64,000 nt of DNA from positions 87,990,905 through 88,054,904 of the forward strand of contig NC_054702.1 in assembly GCF_016097555.1 (NCBI RefSeq). Reading direction: 5' to 3'. The notes below the pieces were generated by a model. The model saw nothing but the letters and a program-made list of their open reading frames with translations, did not search any database and had not been told where the DNA came from. Below, in pieces: positions 1 through 13,300 of this stretch. Each line of letters begins with the position of its first letter. The first letter of the stretch is position 1. The position numbers and the translations under genes are program-made. This stretch comes from Gigantopelta aegis. Its lineage: Eukaryota > Mollusca > Gastropoda > Neomphalida > Peltospiridae.

Positions 1-409
1 CAGTAAATCGCAAATTCAAACAATAAAAATGACTAAAAACAAAACAATAACAACTGTATGATCAACAGAATGAAAAATATTGACAGAAATAATATTCCAC
101 AGTGCTTAATGGACCTTCCTGGAAATAGTTAAAATCGAGAATGACACCCCACGCACGTGCACGGGGCAACTGCGCTATGCATGTGCAAACGATGGAATGT
201 GTTTCGGTGTGTTGATAAACTGACCTGAACGTTCTTTACTAGGATGTCTGTGGTCAAAACGTATGTTCGGTCTAAAAGTTGATATTAAGATTAATATTTC
301 AGGTTCCCCTACTTTTTTTAAAGAGTATATATTAAAGTTGCATAATGATCAAAAGTATACCGTACATTAATTTTGATTTTGAAATGTAAAGATTCGGCCT
401 TATGTACCA

Positions 410-715
410 GGGCCCGTGCTTATTATAAACGTTTTAGTCCAAACAGACCCAATCTCTAATGACGTCACACAATTTGTATGGCGTTGTCATGACATGTCTC
501 AGACTATTAGTCTCGAGTCTGGACTCTAAAAGTTTTATAAGCACCAGGTTTGGTGCTTATAAAAAATAAATAAATAATAATTATAGTCTAGATTCGAGAC
601 TCTACTAGAGTCTGAGACACTAATGTCACGACAACGCCATACAAATAGTATGCGTGTGACGTTATTAGATATTGAGTCTGGACTCCATATATAACGGTTT
701 TATAAGCACGGGCCC
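410..715. repeat. Foldback MITE with GGGCCCGTGCTTAT ends
   Basis: The left end begins GGGCCCGTGCTTAT and the right end is its inverse complement. Long stretches inside also pair (for example GACGTCA and GGCGTTGTC arms). A second, shorter palindrome, TTATAAGCACC / GGTGCTTATAA, lies in the middle near 537-563, so it may be two related units joined head to head. It lies about 590 bp upstream of the copy 1 start codon. Confidence 0.7.
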
Positions 716-1302
716 AGGCCTGGCTTTACTAAATTGTATTGCATGTATGCCCACTAAAAAACATTACAGTCATAGGTCTGTGGTAATAGAATTTTCAAAT
801 TATTTAATATGTACAGTTAATGTTTTTGTAATCAGGAATGTTTAAATATTACTGTAGCTTAATTTTCTGTGTCCTATTTAATATTATTTTTACTTTTATT
901 TTCGAAATAAAGTTTATAAATTATGAAATATTGACACAGTAACTCGAGTAAGGGAAATAATTATAATGCAAGAGTTACTTGCGCTTGTTGTGAGTTTGGT
1001 ATGGTAACCATAGGTTGTACACATTTGTAAGCTTCAACTTGTTTATAAAGAAAAATAGATACAAACGCTACGTCAAACTGTTACTGGGTTTTATTTGGAT
1101 TTTATTGTATGACCAAGGAAAACATAAATTTTCTTGTAAGAATCAGTGGAAGGAAATAACTAGGTGATCTGGGTCACAATGTTTAATCGTATTTGATTGG
1201 ACAACTCTTTGTGTTTAACGTATCGTAGACCGTGTTCTATTTTGAGAAGGAAGTCGGCAGCAAAAAACTGGGAGGGGAATCCGGTACCGACGGTTTTCGA
1301 GG

Positions 1303-1383
1303 ATGGGTGGAAATGGCATAGTCCAACAAAAAAATGGAAAAGTGAATGGCTTAAATGGAAATATTAAAAGGCAAAATCCTTGG
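1303..1383 (+). CDS. SPTLC2: SPTLC2 copy 1, coding exon 1
   Basis: Residues 1-27, low in complexity and rich in Gly, Asn and Lys, as in other SPTLC2 N-termini. The exon ends in phase 0 before GTGAGT. The ATG is inferred from the context GAGGATGG and from the N-rich match in style to copy 2 exon 1. A longer upstream start cannot be excluded. Confidence 0.75.
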
Positions 1384-4300
1384 GTGAGTATATACATTAA
1401 AGAGGTTATCTCAGAATACGTTTAGACCGGATTCTGTATGTTGTAACCTACTGATTATGAACATCATCAGGAATTGAAGAATGCATTAGGATTGAAAATA
1501 AAGTAAACAAAACATTTAGTCTTGATGTTTGTAGTATTGGACTTCATCATCATTCCGATAACAGAAATACGGTTTTGGGCGAGGTCTATGATCAGAAAAT
1601 GAAAAAAACACCACCTCCCCTAATGACTGTCGAAAAGTTTCAGAGCCGCCATTTTGTTGATAAGAATAATTATTATTGTAGGATATCGCGTTTTCGAGAG
1701 ATACATGTTTTCGAAAACTAGCTTTAGTTACGACTTCTTATCACTGTTTGTGTAAACTGAAGGTATTATGTCATAAGTGTTGTTGATTTGACAGGGAAAA
1801 CCATTACAGTATATTGTGGTGACTGGATAGAATTTGGTGCAGATCCATTCATAACAAGACATTTTTCCTTTTGAACTTTTCTGTTATTAACCATGGTGTA
1901 AACATGTCAAACTAAAACTTTTGAATTTTGTTTGTTATTTTTATAGATTTAATTTTAAAAAGTAGTACTTTTGAATATATTGTTTTCTAGTCAATTGTGA
2001 TTAAAATTATAGAAATCTTAGTTGCTCAAGGGGACCTTTCAACAGTTATGTAATGAACTGGGGGATGTATCATGGGATGTTATGAAATATGGGGGAGGAA
2101 GGGGATGTGGTCAGGAGTTATATAATCTTTTCAAAACAATTGTTTCATTTTATAAATATATAGAAAGTAAAATGCAGCCAGTCATTGCCATTTTGTTCTT
2201 TAACAAATGATTTTCTCTCTAAACCAAACCAACATAGACAGGGCTAGCTCTGGGTCAGCAGAAAATTTCGCCAAATTATCTATAAACTTCAAAAACTGTA
2301 GAAACCCAGTTATATTTTCTGACAAAATACCAATTATTTCGCCAAATGAAAATAAAATTCACCAGTTGGTTTTGAAATTCGCAATTGGAGAATTTGGTGA
2401 GTGCCAGAGCTAGCCCTGATAGATGAAGAGTCCAGATGAAAAAAATATCAGTCATATTTTGATGAAATGGAGATTTGTTTCATTCTCCTAATCTTCTGAC
2501 AATATGGATTCATTGTGTATTTGTGAAACAAGTTATATTATTATGATGTTCTACTGATGAACAATTCATTCTGTTAAGATTTTATTGTTGAAAAATATAT
2601 TAACTAAATAAAAAAAATAATGATCAATGTCCACAAGACCAAATTTTATAACATACCATATTGTTAAAAAAATATAATAAAAAAGAGAGAAAAATCAGCA
2701 AAAACATTATACCATGTTACACAGGGCTAGCTCTGGGTGAGCATTCGATTTCGCCAAATTATTTATAAAACTTCAAAAATAGCAGAAACTGAGTTGTTTT
2801 CTAACAAAATATCTATTATTACATGTAATTTTTTCGCCAAATTATTATAAAATTTGCCAATTGTTTTTGAAATTTGCAATTGGCGAATTTGGCGAGTGGC
2901 AGAGCTAGCCCTGTTACATTGTACATCAGTAACATACTACAGCAGTAAAATATGCAGTGTTGTTTATGAGCAATGAATGTAAACACATTCAGCTTTTAAA
3001 AATCTACATTTTTTAAAACTTTAAAATGTAACTGATAATTTTTCCCATGGACTCGTCAAATACAAAATGAAAATTGTGTAATATTGGTCAAATTATGTTG
3101 TATTAATACAGAAAGAAAGGGGTGTGGTAGACACATGTTACTTAATATTAGTGTGGAGTGGTCTTAGGTCTCACTACATAGATGTCATCTGCCATTGAAA
3201 CCCATGTTAAATTGCCCAACTTCAAATGAAGATTGCCAATAGAACGGGTTCTCGTTGGCACTAACAACATACACCATTGTGAACATACATTATATATAAG
3301 CATTTATTTTCACTCCAAAATTGAGAACATTTCCATCTCAGTTTTTTGCTACATGACCGCATTTGGCTATAGTACCGGTCCGAACAGGTGGTTCATTAAC
3401 TGATTCACTCCGACTGTCTCTTGCACTATACACCCATGTCCCAAAATGTCAATGCACAATATTACAAAATAACATGGGCAAAATACAACCAGAAGGCTTA
3501 CTATTAAACATACATATTGTTTATAACTCCACTGGGAAAAATAGCCATTATTAAATCTTTGCTTATTTCTAAATTGAACTACTTGTTTCTGACTTTGCCA
3601 AATCCCCCAGGTGATTTTCTCATCCAACTCAATAATACTCTTCAAATTTCTATGGAATAATAAAAGAGACAGAGTGAATCGGGCACTTATTTGCAAATCG
3701 ATTAAGGAAGGGGGTCTTGGGATGGTCAATATATATAAATTTATTGACTCCTTAAAACTTACTTGGATTAAAAACTTTTTAATGAAAGATACTAAATGGA
3801 AAAATATACTTTTAGCAGATTTTCCACAAATGGAAAACACTACAACATTTGGTAGTTGTTTTTGTAACAAAATCTCAAATAGTATGTCTAATCAATTTTG
3901 GAAAAATTGCTTACAGGCCTTAGCAGCCCTTCAAAATAAAATCAATATAACTTCTTTTAAAGAATTTTTAACGGAACCCATTTTCTGTAACAACAATATA
4001 AAAATTAATAAGAAATATTTCTTCTGTTCTGACTGGCATATTAAAGGTGTAACTCAAATTTGCGACCTATATAATCGTAATGGAACTTTCTTGTCTCATG
4101 ATGAGTTTATTGAATTATATCAAATACGGACTGATTTTGTTACATTTTATGGTATCATAAGAGCAGTAAATAAATATCTCAAATTGTTGGCTATAGATAA
4201 AGAAGAAACAAATATATCAAATGATCAGACAGTATGGATAACCTTACTAACTTCCAAATCTCGTGGTACGAAACATATATTATACCTTAATGTCTTCCAA

Positions 4301-7300
4301 TGACAAAAATAAGGCTAAAACAAAATGGAATTTGTGTTTTGATCACAGCTTAGAGTGGCCTAAAAATTTTATGAAGGTCTTTAAAACTACAAAAGATACA
4401 AAACTCAGATGGTTTCAGTATCGAATTCTGTTGCGGATATTAACTACTAATACATTTCTTGTAAGAATGAAAGTGGTCCAAACCGATAAATGCACTTTTT
4501 GTTCTACGGAAAGAGAAACCTTAGTACACTTGTTCTATACCTGTGAGATTACTCAGCCTTTCTGGAAAGATCTCATGCACTGGTTAAACACTTCTTGTAC
4601 TCAACTTTATAATATGAATCTTAGTGTGGAAATGGTTCTAATGGGATTGAAAACAAAAATAAAAACAGACAAAGTGTTTGATCTCATTTTATTACTTGCT
4701 AAATTTTGTATATATAAACGTAAGATACAAAATATGAAACCAAATCTTATTCATTTTAAACATGAATTAAACACTAGATATCAAACAGAACAAAATATAG
4801 CATTTAGTAACTGTGAGTATGAAAGTTTTAACAGAGACTGGGCAATGTACAAGCTACTGTTACAATATTAAAACATTACAATATTATTTGTTAAATTCGG
4901 GCCAAGCTTGTCTATACACCAAAGGCTATCAAGAATAATATATTGGTGTGAATGTAGTGTATGAAAATCAAGAATAATATATTGGTGTGAATGTAGTGTA
5001 TGAAAGTGTGTTTAAAAAAAAAAAAACCCCAAAAAAACAAATTCACAGATGCATTACTGTTTCTTCTATACTACATGCATATACTATTATACAAATGTTG
5101 TCAAGTTTCAGGCTATTCAAAATAGTTATTAGTTTCTTCAAGTATCATTCCTGGGTCTTGTAGACCTCCCGTCCCTTTTTCCCTGGATTGGGGCAGTTAA
5201 TTGTAAACAGGGTATCTGTGAAGGAATAATAAAACATTAGAATCAAAAAACAACAACAACAACAACAAAAAACACATACATATTGTTTTAATTTTTCACC
5301 ATTTCCTAGAAGCGAATATGTGAACTATAACAGGTGTCCGTCTGGAATCGATTCCTGTCGGTAGGTCCATTGGGCTATTTCTCGTTCCAGCCAGTGTGCC
5401 ACAACTGGTATATCAAAGGCCGTGGTATGTACTACCCCATCTGTGGGATGGTGCATTTAAAAGATCCCTTGCTGCTAATTGAAAAGAGTAGCCCATAAAG
5501 TGGTGACAGCGGGTTTTCTCTCTCAATATCTGTGATCCGTAACCATATGTCTGACGCCATATAACCATAATTAAAATGTGTTGAGTGTGTTTTCTTTCTT
5601 TCTTTCTGAAATTGTTTTCCAATTTTTTTCAACTTCAGATTAAAACCTTTTGGTTTACCAGATTATTTGGTCCTCAGGTTGTTTTAGCTCAAACCCCGTT
5701 TTTATGGCAAGGCTTTTTTTTTGTCTCTTGTTTGTTTTTTTGGTACTTTTTTAAGGGTTTTTTGTTGTTTTTTTGTATTGAATTTGAAATAAGGAAAAGC
5801 AGGGCTTCTAAAATACACTAGCCTGATGCCTGTGGCTAGTGATGGTTTACCGCCAAACTAGTATATTGTCCCTCTCATGATGCCCGATGGCTAGTTAAAA
5901 AAAACCTCACAGGCCCAGCTGAATTACCAAATTCATGTGTTAAATCAGAAATGATGGTTATATATTCCAATTCATGTTTGGATACCTGTATCTGCCAAGG
6001 AATAAACTTAAGATTTTAGCAGCACATTGTATTTGAACAATTCTTTGACACAATATTTATTGTATGTGTACACCAGTTTGGATTCACAAAATGGAACATT
6101 TGGTATAAATACAATATTCTTTAAATTGATAATAGTATTTTTGTATAGATCTACATAAATCCATGTTAAATATTCGAACATGCTCCCCCTAACATCCAGT
6201 TTCTCTGTTTCTGATTCTTGATGGTGGGAGCAAAAATATTGAAAATAAAAAGTAATTTCTTTGAGGTACATGTGCATTATCTAGTCAGTTTTGCCAGTTT
6301 CTCTATATAGAGAGATTTAATACATTTTTAATCTTTACTCAGTTTAACATGCCATCTTGAATGTCACGTTCTGGCTCAATGTCATGTCCTGGCTCAAAGT
6401 TTGAGGTGATTATTTTAATCATTTAATACAACCAGTCATCATTATACCTTTTATTTATACTTGGAACATTGAGAAGAAGGAGAATTAAAAAGAATTTCTA
6501 TTTCTGAAAAATAGTTTTTAAATAAAACTAACTTTTATATGTCAAATTAGCCAGGACGTGACATTACATATTTTGAAAAATAATTTAATATACTAATTAA
6601 TGATATGAAAGAAGGAAAAGTAGTATTTTCATATGCAGTATATTTTACATATGATGTCCTGATACCTAATTTTTTAATTTGACATAACAGTAATGAAATA
6701 TTACCAAAAAAACAAATGTCACGTCCTGACTTACAAAAATTATTTTTTAAAATAAAACAGTCATCAAAACCCATAAAACAAAAGCAAATTGGCAATGAAA
6801 GTATATTTGTATGTGCTTAAGGTTGTTAACTTTAAACTATAATAAAAACTTACATATGTAGTTTAACAGATCATTTTGAAATTTCCACACCCATGGACCA
6901 AATACCATGGAATGGCCCATAGGCTATATGTACGTGTTTGCATATCAAAAACAAAGGCTTTTAGAAAAAAATAGCTGTGGTAATAAATAGAATCACAAAC
7001 TTGATACCAGTTACTATAAAATTTATAACGCTCATGAAATAATTTTCACTTGTCACTGGCAAACCTTGTGACAAGTGAAGATTATTTCATGAGGGACATA
7101 AATTTGATAATAACTGGTAACTCATTTATTATCCTCAATTAAGTTACGTAACCATGCAATTGGCTATTGTAGCATTTTTGTCTTCAACCTTGTATTAAAA
7201 ATGATATTTAATCTATATAAATAGTTGGTAATTTATTAACAAGTGTTTTTATTTACATAGATTGCAATTCATCGGTTCCTTTATTTTAACACAAATGGAT

Positions 7301-10300
7301 TATATGGCTAGCAAATTTTGAAAGTTACTGATTCCATGGCTTGTGGATTTTTAGAAAAGATTCCATTAGTTCTGGGAAAAGTAAAGTATGATTGAAAAAG
7401 GAAATGATGAGTGTGATTGTAAGTGTTTGGCTATATTGCTTCTATGTCAATTGTAATCTATTTCAGCACTCAGAAAAAAATTGGAAGGATGATTTCCATG
7501 AATCATTTGAAGAGACACCTCTGTTTGTAGCCATCACAACATACCTGGGTTATGCTCTGCTGGTAATAGTAGGACACATCAGAGATTTTTTAAGATTCTA
7601 TAGCATCGAGAAACAAAAGACATGTACAGAACCCAGGTTAAAAGTAAGATATTTTCTTTGGTTGGTCCTAGACATATATTTTTTTTTAAATATATGTATT
7701 CTGGTAAAATTGTGATAAATTATTTAACATGACTGGCACTTACCTCAGTGAAAGCATTTTCAAAACTAATATTTTTATATAAAATCATTAATATAATTTA
7801 AATTTTTAGTTTTATATATTCTGGTAAAATTGTGATAAATTTTTCAGTGTTAATTACCATCTGATAATGTTTTAAAATTTTATTAGAGCAAATTTTTAAT
7901 GACATTTAGGGAAATGTATTTAACATGACTTATGCTTACCTTTGTGAAAACATTTTCAAAACTATAATTTTATATAAATTTTTTAATATAACCACTAGGA
8001 ATGTGTAAAGTAATTTATAAATATTCACTTATTTAACTTTTTAAAGATCGGTATGTCTGAAATTTTTTTTTGTTTTCTAGGGGTTTGTTCCATTATACCA
8101 GACCTGGGAAAGTTTTTATACGCGGCATTTGTACCGTCGTATTCGAGATTGTTGGAACAGACCAATAGGGAGCATTGCTGGAGAATATATTGACATCTTG
8201 GAGCGACGGACAAATGATTATGGATGGAATTTTGAGTATGTTAACTTCCACATTTTCAGTGTTATTTGTTTAATTCATGTATACACCAAACCAACAATAT
8301 CGGTGCATAGAATTATATAATTTGTCTATTAAGTTTTGAGGAATTAATAAAAATAAAAGTAAATAGGTAATAAATAAACAAAATTAGACTAAAATGGCAA
8401 GGGCGTTGGAAGGTGCTAAAAAGGAGGGGGTGGCCACACATGTAAATACATGTATAAGTATATTAAAAACATCGCTGCTGCTACAAAGTGTTTGGGGGGG
8501 GGGGGGGGGGCTGATCCCTGCTTCCTACGCCAGTGATAGGTGTGATTTAAATGTATATTATATTGTTATTTTTGCTCTGTCCATATGCAGGTGTTATGTA
8601 AATAAATTATTCTTATTCTTATGGTAAAATGTGCTCGCAATGCCAAAGGCTGTGGCATGCACTACTTTACATTAAAATGTTTACCATTTTATGATAATAA
8701 TATATTATTTGTATACTATAGCCATTTATGATTTATGTCGTTTTTATTGTTAGATAAATGATATTAATTCTAAAAATTATATAATTTAACAAAAGTGTAT
8801 GTGTTAAAACTTTTTATAATCCTTCCTTAAATTTGGACAAAAAATTGCTGGTGACAAGATTTTTTATTCTTGGCCACTGGACTTAATTAGTCAGCTTTTG
8901 CATAGTGCTAGATAAATCTGTCTGGCCATTCAGGGCTAGATGATTTCTAAATATGCCTGAAGTCATAACTGATGTTTTAAAATGATAGATGTCATAACTC
9001 ATGTTTTTCAGAATTCTGTTGTATTATTTATTCCCCAAGTTGCTAACGTTGGATCATTGTTTTAAAAAATATTTAAACAAATCAATATTTTTAACTTTAT
9101 AATTATGGTTACATTGTTACATTTATATGTTGTCACATGAAATGCAATTTTTTTAATATATATTTTTTTAACAGACTGACTGGAAAGCGGCAACATGTAA
9201 TGAATTTTGGTTCCTACAATTATCTTGGATTTTCCGAGAATACTGGACCATGTGCTGAAGCAGTCCATAAGACAACTCAAGACTGTGGTGTTAGTGTTTG
9301 CGGTACACGGCAAGAATTTGGTAGGACTGTTTTTCTTTATGATAATATTTATTAATATTTTGGTTGTGGGCAGTCCTTCTCACTCTTCAGGATTAGCACA
9401 GATCTTTTTAAAATGCTTGACTTTTTCACTTTTAAGCTTTAAAGTTGTTTGGATTTATGTTAAGCACGTTACTTTTACCGAAACCATTTCCATTTTAAAA
9501 CAAATTTCTGTATAAAAGACAATTTTTGTAGATTTTTTATATTTAAATTTGTGTTATGTTAATTACAATATAGTGCCATACCATTGGTCCAGCCATAATA
9601 ATGTGAACTCGTTAATTTCTTAATGAATGTAAAAATATCATTGTCACTTTATATTGGTATTTTGTATTATTGAGTGTTACTGTCCAAGAACCAAAAACAA
9701 GAATTCTAAACAAAAATATGATGTTGTTTGTGTTTTTAATTAATAATTGTGTTTAAAATTTCACACAATTTCTGCATTTTTTAAATTGTATTTGTTCATA
9801 CTCGATGAATCTAAAAGAAATAACAAAAAAATCCTTAATAAAAATTAAAAAACTAAGCAAGCAAAATCTTATGAATGTCAACTTATATACACACTAGATA
9901 ATATTAATAGTAGAATTGAAAACATTGGAACTGTGCTTTAAGGGTTCTTTAAAAAAAAAAAAAATCCTTCACATCTGTTGCTTTTTGTTATTGTTTTTTC
10001 TGTAGCATATAATAATAAATTAAAATGCTTATCAACCAAGTTATTACTAAACTGGTGTGTCAAGGTGCAGCAAAGCACCTTGCATTTTTGTTTTAAGGGA
10101 TGACCTATAATGCAATTCTGAAATCATAATAGAATCTTTGTCCTTTACATATCTGTTTTGTTTGTTTTTAGGTTATGCGAAAATTCATAAAGATCTAGAT
10201 GAATTGGTTGCAAAATTCCTTGGTGTGGAGGCAGCAATAACATTTCCTATGGGTTTTGCAACCAACTCGATGAATATGCCATTACTTGTTTCATCGGTAT

Positions 10301-13300
10301 GTATTAAAACTCAATATTTAATTTTTATATTCACAAATGTAAGCAAGCATATATCCAAGCGGAAGGTATTAGGAGTTGAATACTGTATGTGCCCTTTTTA
10401 AACGTTGCGCAGCCTCCTCTCCTCCCCCCCCCCCCCATCCCCAGCCCTAGAAAAATGCAGCATCCATCCCTGATAGGCTAGTTTGTGCTTAACTTTTAAA
10501 TCCTGAGTATTCATTTCACTGAAGGATAAGGTGATTTTAACAAATACAGAAAGTACTTCAACTGCCGGCATGATATTTTGTAGTTGAGGTGTCTGAAGAA
10601 AAGTGTCATTTCAAGGCATTCCTGTGAAATGTTTTTTATGAAAAAGGAAAATAATGTTTATTCATACATTTTTAAACATTCCCAACATATTTTTCACTAT
10701 TATAGCCATTTTTGTTTATTTAAATTAGAAGTACTTACATTTTATTATTTAGAATATTAATTTTCCTACACCTGCAGTGGTTCTTGTTATCCAGTTTTTT
10801 GCAGTACTCCAAAATGCATTTTTCATGATTCTGAAAACACATGTTTGTCAGAGAAATAATGGCTATCGAGATAAGCTCTATTTTTAGACTAATTCCCTGT
10901 TTAAACATCACAGATTTTAGCTTCTCTATTACCGTCTTGATGCTAAATTGTTGCAATGATTTAAGTAAACAATTCTTTTTATATTTATTTCCAATGATAT
11001 TAATGACATAACATTAATTAAATAATGTTCCCTTTGCATTCTTAAGTACTGGGTATGGATTATTTTTAAAGTGAAAAAAAATCTGTTTTATAGGATAGCC
11101 CTTGAAAGTGGATGAAATGAAAAGTTAAAGCAGTGCACAGTGTGTATTTTAACTTGTTTCAAATGTTTTCAGTTCAAAAATAGAATAATGTTTGTATTAT
11201 GTTTTTTTACTTGCTAAAACCACTGAAGCTAGACAGAAGATGTTATTAATTATTTGACAATGATAGTGAATAGAAAAAAGTGAGTTGATTGAGTTACAGC
11301 ATGTGTTTAAATATAAATTCTCGGGCTAATGAATGTTGCAATTTCTTATCCTTAGTGTAGGATATATTAAAGTAAACAGAACTGTAATGTTTATGAAATC
11401 TGTGAACAATCTGTACCCATAGTGATGTTTCAAAACAGGTAGTGAGATTTTAGAAAGCTGAGCTAGTTGAATATCATGATTACGTAAACACTGTTTACTC
11501 GTTACAGTTGCCATTTTTCTTTAGCATCAACATGTTATAATTTAAGATAAAAAAATTATTTTATTATTTCGTGGTTTATAATGTTGTTCCTGGACTACAA
11601 TTTAATGTAGTAACAAATAGTTTTTAAAACCTTCATCAATGATATAAACTTAGCAGTGTGTATCACTACTACTATCAGCGTTATTGTTGTACCAAAATGC
11701 CTCTAAATAACTAAAGAATTATTTATATTGGTAAAACTAAAATATATATCCATGTTCTATAGATATATATTAAGAAAGTTGGCAGTCAATGTGCTAAAAT
11801 TGTTTGTTCTATCATCTCTGTTCCATACAAGAATTTGCTGTTGATCTGTTCTTTTTGGCTTTAAAACATTTTGTGTTGTGAATTTATACATTTAACTTGT
11901 GCCAAATAATAACATAGCAGCATTAATTATTCTCACATATATCCCATTTCCAAATAGCATAATAAATGTATGCATTTCTGTTTTCTGTTTCCAGGGGTGT
12001 CTCATTCTGAGTGATGAGCTGAACCATGCGTCGTTGGTTCTCGGTTCTCGACTGTCTGGGGCTATGATCAGAACGTTCAAACACAACAGTAAGTCCAACA
12101 GTTTTCGTGTGGAAAGAAGGAAATGTTTTATTTAACTCAACACATTTTATTTACGGTTATATGGTTAAGGACCACACAGGTATTGAGAGAGGAAACCTGC
12201 TGTCCCCACTTCATGGGCTACTCTTTTCAATTAGCACCAAGGGATCTTTTATATGCATCATCCCAAAGACAGGATAGTACATACCACGGCCTTTGTTACA
12301 CCAGTTGTGGAGCACTGGCTGAAACGAGAACTAGCCCAGTGGGTCCACTGACGGGGATCTATCCCAGACCGACCGCGCATCAAGTGAACGCTATACCACT
12401 GGGCTACATCCCGGCCCCTTTTGGTATGGAGTTAATGCCTGCGTACACTTCTAAAACAAACAGACGTGTTGATGAAAATATTTCTTATAAAATCAAATAT
12501 GTTTTTTTTTAAGCTTGTGAAAATGTTGATAATTGTGATCAACCATAGTGATATATTTTCCTCCAATATTTTTTTGATTAAAACATATCATTGAGTTCTA
12601 ACATGATGCTGTTGTAACGTGAACTCATTTTGCATTACAGATATGGAAGATCTGGAACGTCTGCTCTGCGATGCTGTGGTGAGTGGTCAGCCCAGGACAC
12701 ACCGGCCATGGAAGAAGATACTTATAGTGGTGGAGGGCGTCTACAGGTAAACACTTTTAATATTGAAAACACTACTTACCAAATTCCTGTTGTGATAACC
12801 AGACAGTATGGGATGGCAGTTAGAATGTAAAAGTAATGTTTGCATATCTAACTTTGAGGTGTTAAAATACAGAAACATTCCCTTGATATTTTCTATCCAC
12901 ACTGCACACTACTGTGCTTAAAAATTTAATTTAATAAAATCATTAATTAGTGGTTGAAGTATAGTGCTATCACATTTTTTACCTTTGAAACACAAATGTG
13001 TTGGGGTTTTTTTTTTAATAAAATAAAAAAAAGTTTAATAAAGAATTTTTTTTCACAACATTGCCGAGAGCTTTGTAATAATGAAAATATTGATGTTGGT
13101 TCCAGCATGGAAGGTTCTGTGACCAAATTACCTGAGATTGTACGCTTGAAGAAGAAATACAAAGCCTATGTCTATCTGGATGAGGCACACAGCATCGGTG
13201 CTATGGGTTCTCATGGAAAGGGTATCGTTGACTATTTCAACCTTGATGTCAAAGACATTGATGTTCTGATGGGAACTTTCACCAAAAGTTTTGGCTCAAG

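Noticed and set aside
3367-3870. 167-residue minus-strand frame
   Set aside because: It is the antisense shadow of the LINE reverse transcriptase.
8394-8640. 3' end of a LINE
   Set aside because: The TTATTC-rich tail is suggestive, but there is no target duplication or protein match, so it was not called.
12123-12512. 129-residue open frame
   Set aside because: It runs antisense along a family A SINE and is explained by it.
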